A stretch of 64,000 bases of DNA from Roseibium sp. Sym1. Lineage in GTDB: Bacteria; Pseudomonadota; Alphaproteobacteria; Rhizobiales; Stappiaceae. The stretch spans positions 3,012,501 through 3,076,500 of the forward strand of contig NZ_CP114786.1 of NCBI RefSeq assembly GCF_027359675.1, read 5' to 3'. The notes under the pieces were generated by a model. It searched no databases and was not told the origin of the DNA. It was given only the letters and a program-made list of their open reading frames with translations. Below are positions 17,212 to 25,827 of this stretch, one piece after another; position 1 is the first letter of the stretch, and every line of letters starts with the position of its first letter. Both the position numbers and the translations under genes were made by a program.

Positions 17212-18234
17212 TCAATAAACCCAGCCAAATCCGTAGCCCGCCAGCAGGGACCCGGTCACCGCCAGGCCCAGATAGAGAAGAAATGGCCGTATCCGGAGCA
17301 CCGGGAAGATGGCCAGCGCCCCCCAGATGCTGACGACGCCGCCGGAGACCAGGAAGGCCATGGCGGCGCCCGGCGCCATGCCGTTGTCGATCAGGCCGCG
17401 TGTGAGAGGCAGGGCGGCATAGCCGTCGATATAGGCGGGGGCGCCGACAAAGACGGCGGCAGGAATGGCCCACCAGGTGTCTTCGCCCACATAGGCTGCG
17501 AGAGATCCAGGGGTCAGCGCGGCGTTGAGGGCGTATTCTGCGAAGAAAGCCGGGATCAGACAGATCAGGATCAGCCGCGTCGTGGCGAAGGCCTGTCGGG
17601 CAACGGTGCGGCGCCGGTCCCTGTCTTGCCAGACACGCGGCTCGAACGTTCTGGGGCCGCAGCCGCAGGAAGTGACCAGGGACGCAGCAAGCCCGCCGCT
17701 GCGCAGGGCGGTCTGGCCGCTTTTGCTGCCGCTGAGCGCAGCCGTCACCGTGCCGCCAAAGAGGCCGAGCCCGAAGGCCGCCACGGTCTTGCCGAGGGCA
17801 AAGGCAAAACCGAGCGTGGCTGCCGTCGTTGCCAGCATGGCCGGGTCGGTCACCGGCGAGGACAGCCAGAACGCCATGACCGGGGCGAGGGGAACCCCGG
17901 CAGCGAGCAACCCGACCATCAGCGGCAGTACGGTGACGCCGCAGACCGGCGTGATGGCGCCGATCGCCGATGCCGCGAGAACGGACCGAAACAGGCGGCC
18001 TTCGAAGGCTCGGGACAGGATCCTGTCGGCGCCACTGGCCATGATCCAGGCGGTGAGCGCAATGCCGGGAATGACGAGGGGGGCGACATCGACCAGTCCC
18101 TGCAAAGTAAACAGAACACCGTTCCATGAGAACCGGGGCCAGAGCCAGGCCACAACGGAAACAACAAGCACGCCCGCGGCGATCACGAGCGGACGGGCCA
18201 AGAGGGGAGCTGGTGATGCGGTCCGGTCTGCCAA
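17212..18234 (-). CDS. YraQ/ArsP-type permease (DUF318/UPF0718)
   Basis: A 340-residue protein with about 8-10 membrane segments. It has the family motifs ITPVCGVTVLPLMVGLLAAG and AFWLSSPVTDP in the first half, plus a central SCGCGP cysteine cluster. Related permeases export organoarsenicals (ArsP) or Cu/Zn (SO_0444 type). The start is a TTG at 18234 preceded by AGGAGG six bases upstream. The ATG 45 bases further upstream lacks a ribosome site, and the very long upstream open frame is antisense to the LysR gene. It is divergent from the LysR regulator, its likely controller. Confidence 0.8.
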   Translation of the reverse strand: MADRTASPAPLLARPLVIAAGVLVVSVVAWLWPRFSWNGVLFTLQGLVDVAPLVIPGIALTAWIMASGADRILSRAFEGRLFRSVLAASAIGAITPVCGVTVLPLMVGLLAAGVPLAPVMAFWLSSPVTDPAMLATTAATLGFAFALGKTVAAFGLGLFGGTVTAALSGSKSGQTALRSGGLAASLVTSCGCGPRTFEPRVWQDRDRRRTVARQAFATTRLILICLIPAFFAEYALNAALTPGSLAAYVGEDTWWAIPAAVFVGAPAYIDGYAALPLTRGLIDNGMAPGAAMAFLVSGGVVSIWGALAIFPVLRIRPFLLYLGLAVTGSLLAGYGFGWVY

Positions 18235-18300
18235 GTGGGCCTCCTGTGGTTGACGGCCGCAGCATAGGCGTGATGTCATTATCAGGAAAACGAATATCTC

Positions 18301-18315
18301 CAATATCGGATATTG
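18301..18315. promoter_or_regulatory. Perfect 7-1-7 palindrome, candidate LysR operator
   Basis: CAATATCGGATATTG is a perfect inverted repeat of 7 bases around one base. It lies 10 bases before the LysR start and 67 bases upstream of the permease start. A partial copy (GAATATC) precedes it. Size and position suit LysR autoregulation. It overlaps an in-frame TTG at 18313, which argues that translation begins at the ATG at 18325. Confidence 0.55.
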
Positions 18316-18324
18316 AAAAATCAG

Positions 18325-19176
18325 ATGAATACACTCGACAGCGAGCTGCTCCGCACGTTTCTGGCCGTCGCCGGCACGGGCAGCATCACCGAGGGCGGTA
18401 ACCTGATCGGCCGATCGCAGTCGGCGACCAGCCTGCAGATCATGCGGCTCGAGGAGGTTCTCGGGCGGGCCGTTTTCGAGCGCACGGGGCGCGGCGTGAG
18501 CCTGACCGAAACCGGGCAAAGGCTGTTGCCGGTCGCACGGGAGGTAACCGGCCGACTGGATGGCATGCTGCGCGAACTGACTTCCGACGACCTGCGCGGC
18601 AAGCTGCGCCTCGCCATTCCCGACGACCATGGCCGGGCCAGGCTGGCGCGGATCCTCGGCGCCTTTGTCCAGTCCCATCCGCAGGTGGAGCTGGAGGTGA
18701 CCTGCTCGCTGAGCACGGAATTTCCCGGGATGCTCAGGAAGGGGCTGCTCGATCTGGCGGTCTACGAAGTTGAAACACCGGAACCGGGAGAAGAGGTGAT
18801 CCACGAGGATCCGACCTGCTGGGTTGCCTCGCATCACCAGGATCTTCTTGCTGTGGATCCGGTGCCGGTGGCCCTGTTCGACCGGGCCTGCTGGTGGCGG
18901 GAGGCGGCGATTGCCGCGCTTGAGGCACGCGGTCAACCTTACCGGGTCGTCTTTTCCAGCCAGAGCGTTTCCGGGGTGACGGCAGCGGTCGAGGCGGGCG
19001 TTGCCATCGGCCTGCTCGGCAGGTCCTCGGCCGGCCCGCACCTGAAGGTGCTGGGAGATGGGCTGGGATTCCCGGAAATGCCCGTCTCCCGCCTGGTCAT
19101 CGGAACATCGGGGCAGGCGGATGCTACCGTGGTCGATGCGATGAAGTCGGCCATTCGCTCCGCCTTTCAAGGATGA
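18325..19176 (+). CDS. LysR-family transcriptional regulator
   Basis: A 283-residue LysR protein. The N-terminal helix-turn-helix spans residues ~5-62 (TFLAVAGTGSITEGGNLIGRSQSATSLQ, then LGRAVFERTGRGVSLTETG), followed by a periplasmic-binding-like effector domain. The open frame extends to a TTG at 18313, but the ATG at 18325 is preferred because the region upstream is a palindromic operator. It is divergent from the YraQ/ArsP-type permease gene and convergent with the HpbD-like gene, so it probably regulates the permease. Confidence 0.87.
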   Translation: MNTLDSELLRTFLAVAGTGSITEGGNLIGRSQSATSLQIMRLEEVLGRAVFERTGRGVSLTETGQRLLPVAREVTGRLDGMLRELTSDDLRGKLRLAIPDDHGRARLARILGAFVQSHPQVELEVTCSLSTEFPGMLRKGLLDLAVYEVETPEPGEEVIHEDPTCWVASHHQDLLAVDPVPVALFDRACWWREAAIAALEARGQPYRVVFSSQSVSGVTAAVEAGVAIGLLGRSSAGPHLKVLGDGLGFPEMPVSRLVIGTSGQADATVVDAMKSAIRSAFQG

Positions 19177-19207
19177 GTGTCGTCGTGCTCGCGCGCATGC
19201 ACCCGCC

Positions 19208-20314
19208 TTACTGGTAGGACGCGACTGGCGCGCCGAACAGGCTTTCGTCCGGCGTGACGCCCAGCCCCGGGCCTTGCGGGACACGGATGTGACCGTCAAC
19301 GATTTTCACCGGACTGTCCGGGTCGTAATGACCGTCTATATAGGGTTCGGCGATCCAGACGCCCTCGAGGAATTTCGGATGAACCGTTGCCGCGATCTGC
19401 GCGCAGGCCGCCGCGATGATATCGCCACCCCAGCTGTCGTCACAGGTGTGCGGCAGGGCCGCAGCCTCGCACAGATCCCGGAACACGGACATTGGTTGCA
19501 AGCCGCCGATGCGGGTGATCTTCATGCCGAAGCCGTCGCATACGCCTTCGCTCACGCTGCGCACGACGGCGGACAGGTCGGTCGCGGATTCATCGAGATA
19601 GACCCCGTGGCCGAGCTGGTTGCGAATACGGGCAACCTCGTCGATGGTGTTGCAAGGCTGTTCAAGGACAATGGGAATGTCGAGGCAGGCGCGGCTGACA
19701 CGCAGAGCCTCCTGGGATGTCCAGCCGCGGTTGCCGTCCACGACCAGCCGCATCCGGTCACCGACGGCTTCCCAGACCTTGTGGATGGTTTCGATGTCCA
19801 GTTCCACCGCGCGGCCGCCCACCTTGATCTGCATGCGGCGGTAGCCTTGCGCGGCCTTTTCGCTGGCGACGCGGGCAATGTCCTCCGGCGAGCCGACACC
19901 CGAGGCGAAATAGGAGGGAACCCGGTCCGTCATCAGGCCTCCCAGCAGCCCCGCGACACTCAAGCCGGTGCGTTTGCCGAGCAGGTCGTGCAGCGCGATG
20001 TCGAAAGCCGCCTTGGCATAGTTGTGGCCGTTGAGCCGCCTGTCCATCAGGCGGTGAAACGCGCGTGTCCCCGAAATGTCGGGGCCGACCAGACCCGGAG
20101 CAATTTCGCGAATGGCGGCAAGCGCGCCGTCCGCGTGGGCGGGGGCATAGACGGGCCCCACCGGACATGTCTCGCCCCACCCAATGGTGCCGGTCTCGTC
20201 GACCAGCTTGACCAGCGTCGTCGTCAGCGACGACACCACTGTCGAGGCCATCACATAGGGTCCGTCCTTGACGGGCAGTTCATGGCGGTAGATGTGGATC
20301 TCGGCAATGCGCAT
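19208..20314 (-). CDS. HpbD-like enolase-superfamily enzyme (hydroxyproline betaine 2-epimerase / cis-3-hydroxyproline dehydratase type)
   Basis: A 368-residue mandelate racemase/muconate lactonizing enzyme homologue. The acid-base lysines appear as Lys164 (QIKVGG) and Lys265 ([10 protein letters not shown]). Metal ligands are Asp193 (VVDGNRGW), Glu218 (LEQP) and Asp241 (YLDES). The N-terminal capping segment ([29 protein letters not shown]) and CDDSWGGD closely recall 4-hydroxyproline betaine 2-epimerase HpbD. The closely related cis-3-hydroxy-L-proline dehydratase, described from Labrenzia, is the main alternative. The ATG at 20314 gives the family N-terminus; the much longer open frame upstream is not coding. 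It follows the MttB gene in one operon. Confidence 0.8.
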   Translation of the reverse strand: MRIAEIHIYRHELPVKDGPYVMASTVVSSLTTTLVKLVDETGTIGWGETCPVGPVYAPAHADGALAAIREIAPGLVGPDISGTRAFHRLMDRRLNGHNYAKAAFDIALHDLLGKRTGLSVAGLLGGLMTDRVPSYFASGVGSPEDIARVASEKAAQGYRRMQIKVGGRAVELDIETIHKVWEAVGDRMRLVVDGNRGWTSQEALRVSRACLDIPIVLEQPCNTIDEVARIRNQLGHGVYLDESATDLSAVVRSVSEGVCDGFGMKITRIGGLQPMSVFRDLCEAAALPHTCDDSWGGDIIAAACAQIAATVHPKFLEGVWIAEPYIDGHYDPDSPVKIVDGHIRVPQGPGLGVTPDESLFGAPVASYQ

Positions 20315-20340
20315 CCAAGCCCTCCCGGACAGGTGGAGGA

Positions 20341-21888
20341 TCAGTGGTCCTGGTTGAGGGCATCTTCGGCTGGAATCTCGCGTTCGCGCCGGGCGATATA
20401 GTCGAGCAGGGCCTCGTTCCTGGCCTCGTCCAGCTTCGGTTCCTCGTATTCGCACAGGAGCTTGCGGGCGTGGTTGAGCGCGCGTTCGGTGATCTCCACC
20501 CCGCCTTCCGCCTTCCATTGCTCGATGGAGTTGTTGTCGAACATCTCGGGCATGAAGAAGGCGCGCTGGAAATTCTCCTGGGTGTGCGGGTGACCGAGAT
20601 AGTGCCCGCCCGGGCCGACATCGCGCACGGCGGCAAGCGCCTCGTCGAAATCGTCCCAGCGCGGGCCTTCCGCCATGCGGTAGGCCATGGCGCACTGCTC
20701 CGCGTCGACGATGAACTTGGCGACCGAACAATGCATGCCGGCCTCGTTCCAGCCGGCGGCATGCCAGATGTAGTTGGCGCCCGCATGGATGACCGCGTTC
20801 AGGGTGGCGGCACTCTCGTAGCCTGCCTGGGCATCGAAGGTCTTGGCACCGCCGAGAGAGCCCGAGGTGCGCCACGGAACGCCGTAATGGCGGGCCATCT
20901 GGCCGATCAGGAAATTCATCAGGCTGATTTCCGGCGTGCCGGCCATCGGCGCGCCGGACTTCATCGACACGGTCGACAGGTAATGGCCGTAAATGGCCGG
21001 CGTGCCCTTGCGGATCACCTGGGTATAGGCGAGCGCGCTCAGGGCCTCGGCGTTGAGCTGGACGACGGCCGGCACAACAGAGGCGGGCGTGTTGGCGCCG
21101 CCGAGCACGAAGGGCGAGCACAGAACCGGCTGGTTGCGCCTCGAGAAGGCGCGCATGGCCCCGAGCATGGTCTCGTCCCAGACCAGCGGCGAGTTGCCGT
21201 TGCAGTTGCCGGTCGTGACCGGGTGGTTTTCCAGGTAGTCCTCTCCGAAGAGTATGGCGCACATGTCCATGACGTCCTCGGCATTCTTCGGGCTTGTCGT
21301 CATGCCCATGAACGTCTTGTCCGAATGCTTCATCGACGAATAGGTGATGCGCAGGTGGCGGTGGCTGATGGGGTGGTCGTAGGGTTCCACGATGTGATGG
21401 GCGCTGGAATGCAGCGCCGGCAGCATGTGGCTGAGCTTGTGAAACATGGCGAGGTCGGCGAGCGTCGGATTGCGGCGCTCGTCGTTGAGATCGCGGATGA
21501 ACGGCGCGCCGGTCATCGGCACGAAGATCGACCGGTTGCCGCCGAGCGGCACGTTCTTCTCCGGATTGCGGGCATGGTAGGTAAAGCTGGACGGAATGGT
21601 GCTGATCAGCTCGCGCACCAGGCCCCGGTCGAGATAGACCCGCTCGCCGTCAACCCTGGCCCCCGCCTTGGTCCAGTCGTCGAGCGCAACCGGGTCACGG
21701 AAGACGATGCCGACCTCCTCCAGGATTTTCATGGAGGCATCGTCGAGGCGCTCGATCTGGTCCGGGTCGAGTGGTTCGCACAGGGGCAGCTTGCGTGTCA
21801 GCCCCGGCAGCATGGCATGGTCGGGGGCGGTGCGGATGGCGCGGCGGCCGGCCCGGCCACCGCTGCGGCTGCGTGTTGCGACGCTCAT
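20341..21888 (-). CDS. mttB: MttB-family methyltransferase (non-pyrrolysine)
   Basis: A 515-residue member of the trimethylamine methyltransferase superfamily. Recognisable segments are [16 protein letters not shown] near residue 50, [17 protein letters not shown] in the middle, and [25 protein letters not shown] further on. The gene is uninterrupted, so it lacks the in-frame amber codon of true MttB. Such homologues demethylate quaternary amines (glycine betaine, proline betaine, carnitine) onto a corrinoid protein. The start at 21888 has CTGGAGAG just upstream. No corrinoid protein or RamA-type activator gene is nearby. It is 26 bases upstream of the HpbD-like gene, and the LysR gene lies upstream on the same strand. 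Confidence 0.85.
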   Translation of the reverse strand: MSVATRSRSGGRAGRRAIRTAPDHAMLPGLTRKLPLCEPLDPDQIERLDDASMKILEEVGIVFRDPVALDDWTKAGARVDGERVYLDRGLVRELISTIPSSFTYHARNPEKNVPLGGNRSIFVPMTGAPFIRDLNDERRNPTLADLAMFHKLSHMLPALHSSAHHIVEPYDHPISHRHLRITYSSMKHSDKTFMGMTTSPKNAEDVMDMCAILFGEDYLENHPVTTGNCNGNSPLVWDETMLGAMRAFSRRNQPVLCSPFVLGGANTPASVVPAVVQLNAEALSALAYTQVIRKGTPAIYGHYLSTVSMKSGAPMAGTPEISLMNFLIGQMARHYGVPWRTSGSLGGAKTFDAQAGYESAATLNAVIHAGANYIWHAAGWNEAGMHCSVAKFIVDAEQCAMAYRMAEGPRWDDFDEALAAVRDVGPGGHYLGHPHTQENFQRAFFMPEMFDNNSIEQWKAEGGVEITERALNHARKLLCEYEEPKLDEARNEALLDYIARREREIPAEDALNQDH

Positions 21889-22001
21889 GGGTCTCTCCAG
21901 TCTTGTCGTTGTGATGACCAGACTGCACCTCGATCGGGGGCGGCGCCTGCCGGAAACCGAACAGCGGCTGCATTTTACGACATGTGATGCGTCCGGGCGG
22001 C

Positions 22002-22847
22002 TCAATAGGCTCGCAGGACAAGTTTCCGAACCTGCCGGGCTGCATTGTTGAGGCCTTCGCCGCGCTCGATCAGCTGGATGTGCGTGCGGGGCAGTTCGGG
22101 CAGAGCGCCGCCGGGCTGGAGCTTGACCATGCCGTCCGGGATCATGCCGTCCGCCATTACAGTGATGGCCATGCCGGCGGAAACGGCGCAGCGCACGACC
22201 TGGCCGCTGGTGCTGACCAGGGCTTCACGGAACGGTGTGCCATTGGCCTTCAATGTCGAAATCGCCACCTGCCGGAAGACGCAGGGCTCGGGGTAGAAGG
22301 CGAGCGGCCAGGGCTGGTCCGGCAAAAGTTCGAAATCGGTGGCAGCCACCCAGCACAAGGCCGGTTCAGCCAGTATTCTCGCAGAACGCACGGGAGCGGG
22401 AAGCGTGACGATGGCCATGTCCAGGCTGCGCGCTTCGACTTGCTGCTGCAGGCTGGCGCTGACGGCGCTGACGATGGTGAGCTCGATCCCCGGAAACTGA
22501 TAGCGCAGCTGGCGGAGCAACTTGGGCAGGATCGGCAGGGCATAGTCCTCGGCCGTGCCGAGCCGCACACTGCCCGATACGGATCCTTCCTGGATATGAT
22601 CCAGGAGAAGGTCATGGCGGTCGACCAGAGCCTGGGCATGCGGCAGCAGATCAAGACCCGCCGGAGTGAGGCGAACCTGATGATAGGAACGCTCGAACAG
22701 GGCGGAACCGAGCTGGTTTTCCAGCGCGCGGATGCGCTGGGACATGGTTGCCTGCGAACAGGCCAGCCGGTTGGCCGCTTTCGAAAAACTGCCCTCGGAG
22801 GCCACGGAGAGAAAGGATCTCAGGAATTTCGTGTCGATGTCCGTCAT
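22002..22847 (-). CDS. LysR-family transcriptional regulator
   Basis: A 281-residue LysR protein with the helix-turn-helix in residues ~5-62 (FLRSFLSVASEGSFSKAANR, CSQATMSQRI, FERSYHQVRLTPAG) and an effector domain behind it. The ATG at 22847 gives the normal N-terminus; the open frame extends to 22946 without a good start. It is on the same strand as, and 113 bases upstream of, the mttB gene, and faces away from the decayed dehydrogenase gene at 22961. It may control mttB-hpbD, the pseudogene, or both. Confidence 0.87.
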   Translation of the reverse strand: MTDIDTKFLRSFLSVASEGSFSKAANRLACSQATMSQRIRALENQLGSALFERSYHQVRLTPAGLDLLPHAQALVDRHDLLLDHIQEGSVSGSVRLGTAEDYALPILPKLLRQLRYQFPGIELTIVSAVSASLQQQVEARSLDMAIVTLPAPVRSARILAEPALCWVAATDFELLPDQPWPLAFYPEPCVFRQVAISTLKANGTPFREALVSTSGQVVRCAVSAGMAITVMADGMIPDGMVKLQPGGALPELPRTHIQLIERGEGLNNAARQVRKLVLRAY

Positions 22848-22960
22848 GTCGCTCGCGCTTGTAGCGGTATTGGAAAAACTAATACCATTCTTCAGACAAT
22901 ATTGTTTTACCGAATTTGTCCACGGGTCTAGCGTTCCGGAAAACAATGCGGGGGCATTTG

Positions 22961-23660
22961 GTGACAGTCGGGTTTTTCGGTCTTGGGGCCATGGGCGGCA
23001 CTGCTGCCGAGAACATCAGCCGCTCAGGATTCGACACCGTGGCCCGGAAATTCCGCCGCGAGGCGGACGAAGATCATCCTGAGATGGATGTGTGCTGTTT
23101 GGACACGCCCAAGTTGCTGTCAAACCGGGCCGATTGCGTCGTATCGAGGACCATAGGCGTGCCCCGCCCGGACGCAATTCTCAGGGGTGGCGCCAGCCCT
23201 TTCGAAGGCGCCTGTGAAGGCAGGACCGCGATCCACCCGACCAATTCTTCACCGGCGTGCAGGCGCGATCAGGTCAGGGACTTCGTCGCCGGGGGCGGCA
23301 AGCCGGCCGATGCGCCCGCGGCTGGTGCGGTCACCGGTCTTGTCACGCGCCGTGATGCGCCGTCTGTCTTCGCCATCCACCCTGCTTCCAGCCTCTTCCT
23401 CGCAACGCTGTCTGAAGCCCCTCGGGCTCACGGGGAGTTGGGTGCCTGGACCGGCATACGGCCGGAAATAACGGATGTCTGAGATGCACGGTGCCAGGAA
23501 GTGTCGGCCGCTCGTGGAAACCATGCGGGAGAGATGCGTTTCCGCAGACCGCTCGGGCATGTCTCAGAGGTTGATCCGCGCACTGACGGCAACCGGCAGA
23601 TGCCCGGGAAAATGGAGCCGGCATGGCGGCAAAATCATGTCTCGGCGGGAACGGCTCGTG
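22961..23660 (+). pseudogene. Decayed 3-hydroxyisobutyrate dehydrogenase/6PGDH-like gene
   Basis: From a GTG at 22961 the frame reads VTVGFFGLGAMGGTAAENIS, a clear N-terminal cofactor-binding motif of the beta-hydroxyacid dehydrogenase family. Colinear but eroded segments follow: NRADCVVSRT (for the ADVV...M strand), then PADAPAAGAVTG at about residue 115 (for the DAPVSGG catalytic motif). After a frame change near 23475, LIRALTATGR resembles the later L..LN.S.GR helix. Intervening residues fit the family poorly and no intact 290-residue protein can be read. It is divergent from LysR, the classic arrangement for a regulated gene. The alignment is from memory of the family, so the exact end is uncertain. 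Confidence 0.6.
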
Positions 23661-24005
23661 ATCGGAGCAAGAAGCCGGGGACGTCAGGGAAATAAAGGGT
23701 TTCTTGCGACAAGATCAGCTCCAGAAAAAGGAAAATAGATGAAAATATAGGCGGTTTGCATTTTCGATGATCGCTTCGATGTCCGAGGCTGAACAAAAGA
23801 ATGCTGCCATGCACAATATTGGGGCTCTGAACCAACATTAAAAATTTTAAATGATGAATTTTCCCAAAGGGGTGGCCGAAGCAGGGGAGTTCGTGTTTTG
23901 CTAGACAAATGTCGCAAATGAGCATCACGGATCTTCCGAAACCGCCGATGCTACGTTTGGGAAAGTGGATACAATCGGCTTTCAATAATCCAGAAGGGGA
24001 GACAA
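23661..24005. other. Non-coding, locally AT-rich region upstream of ABC operon
   Basis: About 345 bases between the dehydrogenase remnant and the binding-protein gene. Composition drops in GC from about 23740 onward (AAAATAGATGAAAATATAGG, TTAAAAATTTTAAATGATGA), in contrast to the coding DNA around it. It probably holds the promoter of the ABC transporter operon. Only short open frames are present and none resembles a protein I know. The TTAAAAATTTTAA palindrome near 23840 is a possible regulatory site. Confidence 0.4.
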
Positions 24006-25616
24006 ATGACAAAGTCCGAAGACAAAGAGATGCTCAAACGCCTTGAACAGGCGGCCCGTACGGGCGGGATCACCAAGCGTGAATTCATCCGCTACTCCGT
24101 ACTGGCCGGTCTGACGGCGTCCACGGCGACCGGTCTGTGGTCGACCAAGGCGAAGGCGCAGCCGAAATCCGGCGGTACGTTCCGCTGGGGTATTCATGAC
24201 GGCAACACTTCCGATTCCCATGACCCGGGCACCTATCTGACCCGCGTGATGATCTTCCTGGCGCACACGCACCGCTCCTACCTGACCATGATCATGGGCG
24301 ACGGCTCGCTCGGCCCGGATCTCGCCGACAGCTGGGAAGCCAGCGCGGATGCGTCCGAGTGGACCTTCAAGCTGACAGAAAACGCGTCCTTCCACAGTGG
24401 CAAGAAGCTGACTGCGGACGACGTCATCGCGTCGCTCAACCACCACCGTGGTGAAAAGACCACTTCGGCGGCCAAGGCGCTCCTGTCCGATGTCACCGAC
24501 ATTACCAAGGACGGCGACTACACCGTTGTCGTGAAGCTGTCCGGCGGCAATGCCGATTTCCCGTGGCTGATGACCGACTACCACATGGCGATCTGCCCGG
24601 CGAATGACGACGGCACGATCGACTGGCAGTCCGGCGACGGCACCGGCCCCTACAAGATCGACAACGGCGAGTTCGGCGTCCAGTTCAGCCTCAGCCGTCA
24701 CGATGGCTGGCACCGCGAAGGCGCCTATTTCGACAAGGTCGACCTGATCACGCTGAACGATCCTAATGCCCGCCAGACGGCGCTGGTGACCGGTGACGTG
24801 GATGCCGTGTCGCTCATCGAACTCAAGACGATGGGTCTCCTGCAGCGCAACCCGAACATCGTGATCCACAACATCCCGTCCGCGGGTGCGATCACCTTGC
24901 CGATGTTCTGCGACACGGCGCCGTTCGACAATGTCGATGTCCGCAACGCCCTGAAACTGGCGATGAACCGCGATGAAATCATCGAGAAGATCGCTTTCGG
25001 TGCGGCCACCAAGGGCAACGACTTCCACCATTCGCCGGCACAGCCCTACTGGCCGGACGACATTCCGCAGAACGACTATGATCCGGACCAGGCCAAGTCG
25101 CTCCTGAAGAAGGCCGGCGCCGAGGGGCTGTCCATCAGCCTCAGCACGGCGGACAGCGTCTATGCCGGTGCGGTCGACATGGCGGTTCTCTACGCCGAGC
25201 ACGCCAAGGCTGCCGGCATCAACATCAATGTCGTGCGCGAGCCGAACGACGGGTACTACTCTGATGTCTGGCTGAAAAAGCCGTTCTGCCTGGTGTCCTG
25301 GGGGGCGCGTCCGACGCCGGACGTCATGTACACGCTGGCCTACAAGGATGATGCGGCGTGGAATGAATCCCGCTGGAAGAACCCGCGCTTCAACGAGTTG
25401 CTGCTGCAGGCCAAGGCCGAGCTCGACGACACCAAGCGCGCGGAAATGTATCGCGAGATGGCGATCCTGGCGAAGGACGACGGCGGAACCATCATTCCGT
25501 TCTTCAACAACTTCGTCTACGCCAACAGCTCCAAGGTCGGCACGCCGGAAAACCTGGCGGCCAGCTGGGAAAATGACGGCGCACGCGCCGCGAGCCGCTG
25601 GTGGTTCGAATCCTGA
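24006..25616 (+). CDS. ABC transporter substrate-binding protein (peptide/opine family, SBP_bac_5)
   Basis: A 536-residue family-5 binding protein. The leader is long (ITKREFIRYSVLAGLTASTA...AKA) and looks like a Tat-type signal with KR instead of RR. Core landmarks are SGGTFRWGIHDG after cleavage, LADSWEASADASEWTFKL, FHSGKKLTADDVIASL and GTGPYKI. Family members bind di/oligopeptides, nickel, opines or proline-betaine-like compounds, so the ligand is open. It is the first gene of a four-gene importer, separated from the permeases by two strong hairpins. ATG preceded by GGGGAGA. Confidence 0.9.
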   Translation: MTKSEDKEMLKRLEQAARTGGITKREFIRYSVLAGLTASTATGLWSTKAKAQPKSGGTFRWGIHDGNTSDSHDPGTYLTRVMIFLAHTHRSYLTMIMGDGSLGPDLADSWEASADASEWTFKLTENASFHSGKKLTADDVIASLNHHRGEKTTSAAKALLSDVTDITKDGDYTVVVKLSGGNADFPWLMTDYHMAICPANDDGTIDWQSGDGTGPYKIDNGEFGVQFSLSRHDGWHREGAYFDKVDLITLNDPNARQTALVTGDVDAVSLIELKTMGLLQRNPNIVIHNIPSAGAITLPMFCDTAPFDNVDVRNALKLAMNRDEIIEKIAFGAATKGNDFHHSPAQPYWPDDIPQNDYDPDQAKSLLKKAGAEGLSISLSTADSVYAGAVDMAVLYAEHAKAAGININVVREPNDGYYSDVWLKKPFCLVSWGARPTPDVMYTLAYKDDAAWNESRWKNPRFNELLLQAKAELDDTKRAEMYREMAILAKDDGGTIIPFFNNFVYANSSKVGTPENLAASWENDGARAASRWWFES

Positions 25617-25626
25617 TAAAGATGAT

Positions 25627-25685
25627 GGGGGCGACGGGAAACCGCCGCCCCCTTCTTGGTTTCACCCCCTGCCGGGGGTGAAGCC
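25627..25685 (+). terminator. Two consecutive GC-rich hairpins after the binding-protein gene
   Basis: The first stem spans 25627-25652 (GGGGGCG...CGCCCCC plus CGG/CCG, GAAA loop) and is followed by TTCTT. The second spans 25658-25685 (GGTTTCACCCCC paired with GGGGGTGAAGCC, TGCC loop) and is followed by GTTTTC. They sit 11-69 bases after the binding-protein stop and 140 bases before the permease start. They probably terminate or process part of the transcripts so that binding protein exceeds permease. Confidence 0.6.
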
Positions 25686-25827
25686 GTTTTCATGTCGGGT
25701 GGCTCTGCCAAGGCAAATCAGAACCGCAGAACAGAACCGCCCGGTTGATGTCCGGCCTTAGGGCTACGGGAAAAGAATTCCCGCAGATCCTATGAGGGGT
25801 GCCGGGCTTCCTATTCTGGAGGGACAA

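Noticed and set aside
18235-19299. N-terminal extension of the permease frame to 19299
   Set aside because: The extension is antisense to the LysR gene and non-hydrophobic. A TTG with AGGAGG at the right distance gives the normal permease start.
20341-21888. Possible pyrrolysine-dependent MttB
   Set aside because: The frame is uninterrupted by an amber codon and no Pyl biosynthesis genes are present; it is the non-Pyl subfamily.
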